From: CAYYNP01 sp964472545
Lineage (GTDB): Bacteria > Planctomycetota > Planctomycetia > Pirellulales > Thermoguttaceae
Direction of reading: 5' to 3'
NCBI GenBank assembly: GCA_964472545.1
Contig: CAYYNP010000079.1
Coordinates: forward strand, 1 to 33,539
Length of the DNA stretch: 33,539 nucleotides
Position 1 is the first letter of the stretch. The number at the start of each line of letters is the position of its first letter. The notes below the pieces were generated by a model. That model made no database searches. It had not been told where the DNA came from and worked only from the letters and a program-made list of their open reading frames with translations. Below are positions 23,195 through 30,226 of the stretch, one piece after another. Position numbers and translations under genes: made by a program.

Positions 23195-23276
23195 GACGGG
23201 TGGCTGGGGTCGCGTGGAGCGCGCCCCCCGGTGGTTTGACNNNNNNNNNNCTCGTTGCACTCGACCCCAGCCACCC
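23195..23276. repeat. Palindromic element, family A copy 3, interrupted by assembly gap
   Basis: The left end GACGGGTGGCTGGGGTCG (23195-23212) is identical over 18 bp to copy 2. The right end CGACCCCAGCCACCC (23262-23276) is complementary over 15 bp. Ten Ns lie between, so the true length is unknown. It lies 27 bp downstream of the oxidoreductase stop, which is on the minus strand. Confidence 0.85.
23241..23250. other. Assembly gap (10 N)
   Basis: Ten unknown bases lie at the centre of a palindrome. They probably mark a place where reads could not be joined through the hairpin; the number of Ns may be nominal. Confidence 0.95.
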
Positions 23277-23302
23277 CAGTCCTGAGGAAGCCGTTACGCA
23301 GC

Positions 23303-24391
23303 CTAGCCCACCCCCGTTTTCCGCGCCTTCAGCACGGGGTCCCCCTTCAGCGGCAGCTTCACGGCGCGGCCCGTTTCGGCGGCCTTGTAGATGCCGAGGA
23401 TGATCTCGACCGAACGGCGTCCTTCGGGGCCGTCAACCGCCGGCGAGGTGCCTTTCTTGATGGCTTTGAGTACGTCCTGGAACTGGCGGGTGTGGCCGTG
23501 ATGGCCGATGGCGGCCGGATCCGAGGCCCCGCCGCCGCCGCTGACCTGTTCGGACATCTGTTGGTGAATCGTGGCGTCGCGGCGGCCCTTCTTGGCGAAG
23601 TCCCATTTGATCAGGTCCTCTTCCTCCATGATCGCCGAGCCGGCCGAGCCGTGGATCTCGATCCGCTTGAGGTACCCCGGGTAGATCGCCGTGCTAGCCT
23701 CAATGACGCCCATCGCCCCGTTCTCGAAGAGCACCGTGGCCATGGCCACGTCTTCCACATTGATCCGCTCGTGGGCCAACAGGGCGGTTCGGGCGCGGAT
23801 TTCGACCACCGGGCCCATCAGCCAGGTCAGCAGATCGACACTGTGGATGGCTTGGTTCATCAACGCCCCGCCGCCGTCGAGTCCCCACGTTCCCCGCCAC
23901 GCACCGCTGTCGTAGTACGATTGCGGCCGATACCACTTGACGATCGCGTCGCCGACGGTGAGCTGCCCGAAGCGGCCGGCGTCGACCGCCCGTTTGATCT
24001 CGATGCTGGGACCGTGGAACCGCGAGGGGAAGATTGCCGAGAGGACCACGCCGGCCTTTTCGCACTCGGCGATGATCCGGTCGCACCGCCGCAGCGTGAT
24101 CTCCAGCGGCTTCTCCACGATAACGTGTTTGCCCGCCCTGGCCGCCGCGACGGCCGGCTCCATGTGGGCCCCGCTGGGCGTGCCGATGGTGACCACGTCG
24201 ACGTCCGGATCGGCCAGCATGGCGTTGAGATCGTAGTAGGCCTTGCAGCCGGTCGTTTTGGCCAGCTTATCGGCCGCCGCCGGCACGTTGTCGAAGCCGG
24301 CCACCAGCTTGGCCCCGCGGACGTCCGCGATCGCCTTGGCGTGGAACTGAGAGATCATACCGCAACCGACAATGCCAAAACCGATGGCCAT
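23303..24391 (-). CDS. Gfo/Idh/MocA family NAD(P)-dependent oxidoreductase
   Basis: 362 residues, a normal length. The N-terminal Rossmann domain has the GIVGCGMISQFHAKA dinucleotide loop (about 6-20), TIGTPSGAH (about 68-76) and the family hallmark EKP at 93-95. The C-terminal domain carries GGGALMNQAIHSVDLL, with the conserved His of the active site. Such enzymes oxidise or reduce sugars, inositols or their derivatives; the substrate is not evident. No Tat or Sec signal is present, so this member is cytoplasmic. GGAGG lies 8 bases upstream of the ATG. It is divergent from the heparinase-like gene, which fits a role in sugar processing. Confidence 0.94.
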   Translation of the reverse strand: MAIGFGIVGCGMISQFHAKAIADVRGAKLVAGFDNVPAAADKLAKTTGCKAYYDLNAMLADPDVDVVTIGTPSGAHMEPAVAAARAGKHVIVEKPLEITLRRCDRIIAECEKAGVVLSAIFPSRFHGPSIEIKRAVDAGRFGQLTVGDAIVKWYRPQSYYDSGAWRGTWGLDGGGALMNQAIHSVDLLTWLMGPVVEIRARTALLAHERINVEDVAMATVLFENGAMGVIEASTAIYPGYLKRIEIHGSAGSAIMEEEDLIKWDFAKKGRRDATIHQQMSEQVSGGGGASDPAAIGHHGHTRQFQDVLKAIKKGTSPAVDGPEGRRSVEIILGIYKAAETGRAVKLPLKGDPVLKARKTGVG

Positions 24392-24434
24392 GGGAAACCT
24401 CCTCGAGGATTAAATTCAACGGGAACCAGCGAGG

Positions 24435-24462
24435 ATTATAGCCGTTTGGCGCGAGGTGTCCA
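24435..24462 (-). promoter_or_regulatory. Sigma70-type promoter for the oxidoreductase
   Basis: On the minus strand, TGGACA (24462-24457), a 16-base spacer, then a perfect TATAAT (24440-24435). The start site would be near 24428, leaving about 37 bases of leader with the GGAGG site. Confidence 0.55.
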
Positions 24463-24488
24463 GCCGCCCGTTGAAGAGGCACAGACTG

Positions 24489-24517
24489 TTGCGATCCGCA
24501 TTCCGCTGCCGTAGGAT
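24489..24517 (+). promoter_or_regulatory. Candidate promoter for the heparinase-like gene
   Basis: TTGCGA (24489-24494), a 17-base spacer, then TAGGAT (24512-24517), each a 4/6 match. It is divergent from the oxidoreductase promoter at 24435-24462, about 27 bp away, so the two could be co-regulated. Confidence 0.35.
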
Positions 24518-24593
24518 GCTGCATAGCCGCTGCCCGGCAACCGAGCCGATCGCGTTGGCACTAGCCGGTGCCGGATGAACTGGAGAATTGACG

Positions 24594-26987
24594 ATGCAGA
24601 AGCACACTCTGACGATCCTCGTGCTGGCGATTCTTGTCGTGGGGCCGACGGCTGCTGCACAGCAGGCGAAAGTCGAGCACCCCTACTTGCTCTGGACGCA
24701 AAAGGACCTCGATTCGCTCCGCAAGAAGATCGAGACCCAGCCCTGGGCCAAGCGGGCCTACGAGGAGATGGCGGCCTCGAAAGACCGCGACGGAGAAGAC
24801 CTCCGCCTGTTGTTCCGCTACGCCGTGATGGGCGACCAAGAGGCGGGTGAGGTGCAGAAGAAGCGGCTGTTGAGCCTGTTGAAGGCCCCCGATCCGCTCG
24901 GGGCGGCGCTTGAGTGGCGGATCCTGGCCTACGACCTGCTCTACAACGAACTCTCGACCGACGAGCGGACAGCCATCGAGCGGCGGTTGCGGCGCTACAT
25001 CCAATACGCCATCAAGCCCGGCGGGACCTACGACGCGTCGGTCTACAACAACGAGAAGAACTACGCCCGCTACGACGGCGAAGAGGGCCGCTATACGCGG
25101 ACCAACTGGCTGCCGAACATCATCTTCCCCTGGAAGCTCAGTGCCAACCTGGCCGCCGCGGCCGTCGGCGACGAGCGGCTGATCCGCCAAACCTGGGACG
25201 TGCCGGGCAGCATCCGGCCGTACTTCGACGAGTACCTCGGCGACCTGGGCTTCTACGAAGAGGAGTTCAGCAAGATGGGCTCCACGCCCGGGGCGCTGCT
25301 GCTCTATTGTCGGGCGGTCCGCAACCTCGGTCTCGACGAACTCGGCTTCGGCTACCGGGGCCGCGGCGGTGCGTCGATGCGAGGGCATATCGAAAGCGTG
25401 TTGCACTTCACGTTTCCCGCGGTCGACACGGGCACGAAGCGCTGGCGATTCGAGCGCATCAGCGCCGGCGACGTGCGGCCCTGGCTGCCGCTGGCCCATG
25501 CCACGGTGGCCGGCTACTTCGCCAACGGCACCGGCGGCGACAAACTCTGGCAGGCACACGGGGCCTGGGGCGGCACTGTGCGCGGCAAGATGGCCCAGTG
25601 GGACGGCTACTCGAACTTCACGCCCAAGATGCAAACCCGCCTCTGGTTCGAGTGGGGCCACAGCCTTTGGCCCGACGCCGGGTTCGATTGGTTCCTGGCC
25701 CAAATGCGGGCGCCGGACGAAGACGTCTACACGCCGACGCTCTACTTCGGCCTCGACCCGATCGATCCGCGAAAGGTCAAACCGCCGGCCGCCAACTCGC
25801 GAGTCTATCCCGATCGCGGCTTTGTGATGCTGCGTGCCGAGGAAGGGCCGGACCATTGGAGGAGCCCGGCGCCGGCGGTCTGCTTGCGCTTGACGGCCCC
25901 GTACGCCCACAGCGTCAACGACCCGCTCGTGCTGGCCGGGTTCTACGCCCATAACCGCCCGATCTACCAGAACCCCAAGTCGGACCCCGGCTACGCCTTC
26001 AAGTTCAGCCGCTCGATCCGCAGCCATTGCGGCGTGATGATCGACGGGCACGTCAAGCGGGACGACTGGGGGCAGACCGGCAGCCTGGAGCCGCAGTTCA
26101 CCGACGAGTGCCGCACGCGGCACGATTTCAGCGCGGAGGTCAAGTTCGTGGCGGCGCGCACGCAGCAGCGATACCCCGGCGTTGACGAAACCCGGGCGCT
26201 GATGCTCACGCGGGAGTATCTTCTCGACGTTTCGACCGCACGTGACGACGAGGAGCACTCGCACGTGTGGCTCATCCACACGTACGGCAAGGCCACGCCG
26301 GGCCAGCCGGGCCGGTGGCGCCCGTCGAAGGATTTGGCGGACTTGGTCGGCGAGTTCACCGACGTACGCACTCTGGAAACCGCCGGGCGGCCGTGGAGCG
26401 TAACGGTGCGCCAGACACCGCCGAAGAAGACCCCAGAGAATTCGCCGCTGGGCGAGCGCTGGTGGAGCCGCGACGTCGGTGTGCGCGTGCACGTGCTTGG
26501 CCAAGCGGGCGCGAAGGCCCACGTGGCGGCGACGCCGAAACCTCCGGTCGACAACAGACGTTTCGGCGAGACGCCCGCGGTCGACGGCGTGACGATCGTC
26601 TCGTCGATCGTGGGCCCCTCGTCAACGTTCGCCGCGTTGCACGAGCCTTTCGAAGGCGACCTGCAAGTCGAATCGTTCGAGCGGATCGCCCAGACCGACG
26701 ACGCCATGGCGGTCCGCGTGACCGGACGGCCCCGCAACGGGATCGACGACCGCTTGATGGTCCGCATCGGTGATCAGGCCGAGCGGCCGGTAACGTTGGC
26801 CGACACCGCCGAGAGCTTCACGTTTGCCGGTCATGCGTTTGTCCGCTCTAGCGGCACGAACGTCACCGTCCGCGGCGATCTGCATGCAATGAGGCTGCAC
26901 GTCGGCAGCGTCCGCCCGAAGTTGAGCATCAATGGCACGCCAGTTGAAGCCCGAATTGCCGACGGTGTGCTGCACTGGGAGAGGTAG
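24594..26987 (+). CDS. Secreted heparinase II/III-like protein (putative polysaccharide lyase)
   Basis: 797 residues from the ATG at 24594, with GGAG 8 bases upstream; a TTG two codons earlier is less likely. A signal peptide covers about 1-22 (LTILVLAILVVGPTAAA). The N-terminal half is helical with repeated aromatic/charged segments (LEWRILAYDLLYNEL, NNEKNYARY, WLPLAHATVAGYF), as in the alpha/alpha toroid of heparinase/alginate-lyase families. The C-terminal half is beta-rich with AHSVNDPLVLAGFYAHNRPI, which resembles the heparinase II/III sandwich region where a His and Asp are conserved. It would cleave uronic-acid polysaccharides outside the cytoplasm, consistent with nearby sulfatases. 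The family call is by overall pattern; I cannot confirm the catalytic residues. Confidence 0.72.
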   Translation: MQKHTLTILVLAILVVGPTAAAQQAKVEHPYLLWTQKDLDSLRKKIETQPWAKRAYEEMAASKDRDGEDLRLLFRYAVMGDQEAGEVQKKRLLSLLKAPDPLGAALEWRILAYDLLYNELSTDERTAIERRLRRYIQYAIKPGGTYDASVYNNEKNYARYDGEEGRYTRTNWLPNIIFPWKLSANLAAAAVGDERLIRQTWDVPGSIRPYFDEYLGDLGFYEEEFSKMGSTPGALLLYCRAVRNLGLDELGFGYRGRGGASMRGHIESVLHFTFPAVDTGTKRWRFERISAGDVRPWLPLAHATVAGYFANGTGGDKLWQAHGAWGGTVRGKMAQWDGYSNFTPKMQTRLWFEWGHSLWPDAGFDWFLAQMRAPDEDVYTPTLYFGLDPIDPRKVKPPAANSRVYPDRGFVMLRAEEGPDHWRSPAPAVCLRLTAPYAHSVNDPLVLAGFYAHNRPIYQNPKSDPGYAFKFSRSIRSHCGVMIDGHVKRDDWGQTGSLEPQFTDECRTRHDFSAEVKFVAARTQQRYPGVDETRALMLTREYLLDVSTARDDEEHSHVWLIHTYGKATPGQPGRWRPSKDLADLVGEFTDVRTLETAGRPWSVTVRQTPPKKTPENSPLGERWWSRDVGVRVHVLGQAGAKAHVAATPKPPVDNRRFGETPAVDGVTIVSSIVGPSSTFAALHEPFEGDLQVESFERIAQTDDAMAVRVTGRPRNGIDDRLMVRIGDQAERPVTLADTAESFTFAGHAFVRSSGTNVTVRGDLHAMRLHVGSVRPKLSINGTPVEARIADGVLHWER

Positions 26988-27060
26988 CCGCGTGAATCCA
27001 CAGCGCGACAGAAATGCGACGTGCCGGAGGATGGTGATCTCGCGCGGCCGTCAAGTGCAG

Positions 27061-27066
27061 TATAAT
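27061..27066 (+). promoter_or_regulatory. Possible -10 box for the HEAT-repeat gene
   Basis: A perfect TATAAT stands 46 bp before the GTG start of the next gene, in GC-rich DNA. No -35 box is recognisable at 16-18 bases. Confidence 0.3.
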
Positions 27067-27112
27067 GCCCCAAGGGTAGGGCAAGGGTATTTCTTCCTCG
27101 AAGAGGTCGGGC

Positions 27113-30046
27113 GTGCGAAACTCTGCAATCGGTTTGACGGCGCTGGTGTCGGCGGTGATGGCCGCGGCCTGCGGCAACTCACCTGAAACGCTCGCCCCGC
27201 CGCAGGAATTCGAAGCCGTAGGCGGCGGCGTAACGGGCGTGTCGAGGTCCCCGGCGGATCTGGTGTATGAACTGAAGAATGCCGGCTCACGGCGAAGCTC
27301 CTGTGATCCGAAGGAGATCATCGCCGAACTGACCGCCGCCGGCCCTGCGGCCGTGCCGGAGTTGATTGCGGCACTGAGAACTAGAACGCTGTACGGCAGA
27401 CGGATGACTTGCTCCTCCGCCGAGGTGCTGGGCCAGATCGGAGATCCGCGGGCCGTCGGACCTTTGATAGGCCTGCTCGATTACGATGCCGTCGATGTTC
27501 CGAAAACGGCCGCCGAAGGGCTGGTGAAAATCGGCGAGCCGGCCGTCTTGCCGCTGATCGCGGCGCTCGGGCAGCTTCGTTCGACGGGCCGAGCGAAGGC
27601 GGCCGAGGCGCTTGGGGAGATCGGCGACCTTCGGGCCGTGGCCCCCTTGATCGCGGAACTGAAGGACAGCCATTCAGTTGTTCGCGCCGACGCCGCACGG
27701 GCGTTGGGCAAACTCGGCGATCGCCGGGCTGTGCTGCCGTTGATCGCGATGTCGCGCGACCATCAAGACTGGGTACGCTTCACCTCTGCCCGGGCCGTCG
27801 CCGCGCTGGGCCATCGGCGGGGCGTGGAGTTGCTGATCGCGTTGCTCGAAAGCAACCACTGGGAAACTCGCGGCTGGGCGGCGTCCGCACTGGGCAACGT
27901 GGGCGATGCTCGGGCGGTCGAGCCGCTGATTGCCGCGCTGGACGATACGGCCGAATTCTCCGACGTCGCCGAGAAGGCCGCCCGCGCGTTGGGCGAGCTC
28001 GGCGACCCCAGGGCGGTCGAGCCGCTGATCGATGTGCTAGAGAGTGACCGCTGGCAGATCTACGTCGACGCAGCCTGGGCGTTGGGGGCAATCGGAGATG
28101 CGCGGGCCGTCAAACCGCTCATCGAACGTTTGGCGAACCCCTTTCCACACATCGGAGGCTCGGATGACGCACCGGGTTTCGGCGGCGGGGCAGTAGGCGG
28201 TGGCATGATCGCGCCCGATCGGACGGTGCCCACGCTGGTCGAGGCCCTGGTGAAGATCGGCGAGCCGGCCGTCGATCCGTTGATTGACGCGCTTGAGGAC
28301 GAAGACTACCGTGCCCCCGGCTCGGCCGCAAGGGCCCTGGGGATGATCGGCGATCGTCGGGCGGTCGGGCCGCTGATTGCCGCCCTAGACGTAGACAGTT
28401 CCAATGTCGCAGCAACCGCTGCGGCGGCGTTGGCGAAGATGCCGGATCCTCGGGCCATCGGCCCATTGTTGGAGGTGGTGAAGAAGCAGGACAAAGGTGT
28501 ATGGCACGTGCAGGTGAGCCCTGCCCTGAAGGAGATCGGCGCCGCGGCGGTCGAACCGTTGATAGAGGCGCTCAGCGACGAGTCCCCGCAGGTTCGCCTG
28601 ACGGCGGCCAGGGCCCTGTTGGACATCGGCGACCGCCGCGCCGAGCAATCGCTGATCGAAGCCTGCCGCGACCGGCACTTCGCCTTGCGGACCATCGGGG
28701 CACACGACCGTGTCGAGGCGTTCGACACGCTGTCTCGCGACGTGTTGCCGGCCGTCTATGTTGCTGCGCTCGATGACGAAGACGCCTGGTATCGGGTGAT
28801 TTCTGCCCACCGACTCGCCCAAAGGGGTGATCCCCGGGGGTGGAATGGGTTGGTGGCCGTGCTGAAGGACGAGAACAACGCCTTCCGGCAGCGTGCGGCT
28901 TACGCGCTGGCCGAATGGGACGACCCCAGGGCCTTTGACGTCATCCAGGCCGCCATCCACGGTAACGACGAATTCCCGCCCGGTATCGCCCTCCCGCTGC
29001 TGGCGGCCTCCGGCGGGCCACGGGCCACTGCGTTGCTGATCGACGCCTTGGATAATCCAGGTTTGGCAGCCTACGCGGAGTCAGCACTGGTGAAGATCGG
29101 CCCGGCCGCCGTCGAGCCCTTGCTGGTTGCGCTGACGGACAAACAGAGCAGTGCCTGTCACCGGGTCGCGAAGATCCTCGGCGAGCTTGACGACCCTCGG
29201 GCGGTTCCGGGGTTGGTCGTGGCACTGGACGATCAACGGCGATGGGTATCGGCTTTCGCGGCACGCGCCTTGGGCAAGATTGGCGGTCCGCTCGCCGTCG
29301 ATGCGCTGGTTGCCAGGATCACGAAGGAGGCATGCTTCAATGCGCTGGTGACCATCGGCCCGCCGGCCACCGAAGCCCTCGTACGCGCGGTCGAGACGGC
29401 GGAGCCCGACGTCAGACGCAAGGCGGCCTTCGCACTCGGTTCCATTGGCGATCGGCGGGCTGCCGCGGCGCTGATTGCGATCTTGCAGGACGAATACAAC
29501 TCGACCGCCGCCAGATGGCTGGGAAGGCTCGGCGATCCGCGTGCCGTCGAATTCCTTACGGCCGAATTGCACGGCGACGATCCGAATCTCGCTCGAAGCG
29601 CCGCGACCGCACTGGCGGATATCGGTCCGCCGGTAGTCGCGCCGTTGGTGACCGCATTGCAGGGCGAGAAGCGGTGGACTCGGTGTTGGGCCGCCGAGGC
29701 CCTGGCGAAGATCCGCGACCGCCGCACGGTCCAGCCGCTGATCGCGGCCCTCGGCGACGCCGATCGACAGGTCCGGTGCTACGCCGCCCAGGCGCTGGGG
29801 AGGATTGAAGACGCCCGGGCCGTCGAACCACTCCTGAAGGTGCTCAAGGACGAGGACTCCGGCGTGCGGCTGATGGCAGCCAGGGCCTTGGGGAAGTTGG
29901 AAGACGTGCGCGCCGTCGAGCCGCTGCTCGCGCTGCTCTGGAACGAGAAGGAAAATCGCTACGGACTTGAGACCGCGTTGCGCCGGATCGGCGGTCCACG
30001 GGCAGCGCAAGCGCTCGAGGCCCTGCGGAAGCAGGAAGATCGGTAG
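27113..30046 (+). CDS. HEAT/PBS-lyase repeat lipoprotein
   Basis: 977 residues from a GTG at 27113, with AAGAGG six bases upstream. The N-terminus is a lipoprotein-like signal (LVSAVMAAAC, Cys near residue 20), so it is probably anchored to a membrane outside the cytoplasm. Residues about 60-970 are almost entirely PBS-type HEAT repeats of about 31 residues, with the recurring pattern AVEPLIAAL.D....VR..AA.ALG.IGD.RA, approaching 30 copies. This forms a long alpha-solenoid scaffold for protein binding; no catalytic domain is visible. An irregular Gly-rich insert lies near residues 345-365. True PBS lyase activity is not implied. It sits between two secreted glycan-related genes and may organise surface or periplasmic partners (inference). 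Confidence 0.9.
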   Translation: MRNSAIGLTALVSAVMAAACGNSPETLAPPQEFEAVGGGVTGVSRSPADLVYELKNAGSRRSSCDPKEIIAELTAAGPAAVPELIAALRTRTLYGRRMTCSSAEVLGQIGDPRAVGPLIGLLDYDAVDVPKTAAEGLVKIGEPAVLPLIAALGQLRSTGRAKAAEALGEIGDLRAVAPLIAELKDSHSVVRADAARALGKLGDRRAVLPLIAMSRDHQDWVRFTSARAVAALGHRRGVELLIALLESNHWETRGWAASALGNVGDARAVEPLIAALDDTAEFSDVAEKAARALGELGDPRAVEPLIDVLESDRWQIYVDAAWALGAIGDARAVKPLIERLANPFPHIGGSDDAPGFGGGAVGGGMIAPDRTVPTLVEALVKIGEPAVDPLIDALEDEDYRAPGSAARALGMIGDRRAVGPLIAALDVDSSNVAATAAAALAKMPDPRAIGPLLEVVKKQDKGVWHVQVSPALKEIGAAAVEPLIEALSDESPQVRLTAARALLDIGDRRAEQSLIEACRDRHFALRTIGAHDRVEAFDTLSRDVLPAVYVAALDDEDAWYRVISAHRLAQRGDPRGWNGLVAVLKDENNAFRQRAAYALAEWDDPRAFDVIQAAIHGNDEFPPGIALPLLAASGGPRATALLIDALDNPGLAAYAESALVKIGPAAVEPLLVALTDKQSSACHRVAKILGELDDPRAVPGLVVALDDQRRWVSAFAARALGKIGGPLAVDALVARITKEACFNALVTIGPPATEALVRAVETAEPDVRRKAAFALGSIGDRRAAAALIAILQDEYNSTAARWLGRLGDPRAVEFLTAELHGDDPNLARSAATALADIGPPVVAPLVTALQGEKRWTRCWAAEALAKIRDRRTVQPLIAALGDADRQVRCYAAQALGRIEDARAVEPLLKVLKDEDSGVRLMAARALGKLEDVRAVEPLLALLWNEKENRYGLETALRRIGGPRAAQALEALRKQEDR

Positions 30047-30226
30047 CGCTACCGACGCCGTCATCCGCGGTCTTCCCCACGGCTCGATCCACCGCTGAGT
30101 TGCACGCGCCGCGGCAATCCCCTAACCTAATCACTTGCGGAGATCAGGTTGAGAAGTGCCGCCGTTTCGCAGAAGCAGTGCTGCGTCGAAGTAGTGGCAC
30201 CTGCGCAGATTCCGAGGAGCCCTCCG

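Noticed and set aside
22068..23285. Plus-strand frame crossing the N gap
   Set aside because: It is antisense to the acyltransferase with its clear HFGNFE motif, and its end depends on unknown bases.
24557..24572. Small dyad GGCAC-N6-GTGCC before the heparinase-like gene
   Set aside because: Five-bp arms are expected by chance in this base composition, and the position does not match the candidate promoter.
24561..26522. Minus-strand open frame of 653 residues opposite the heparinase-like gene
   Set aside because: The + frame has a signal peptide, ribosome site and family-like pattern; the antisense frame is His/Arg-rich filler.
27300..30040. DNA-level tandem periodicity of about 93 bp, considered as a repeat array
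   Set aside because: The period is the 31-residue HEAT repeat of a coding sequence; units are too diverged at DNA level for a CRISPR or satellite.
30047..30226. Gap before the glycosidase-like gene, examined for a promoter
   Set aside because: The best pair (TTGCAC-17-TAACCT) matches consensus at only 3 of 6 bases in each box; nothing else stands out.
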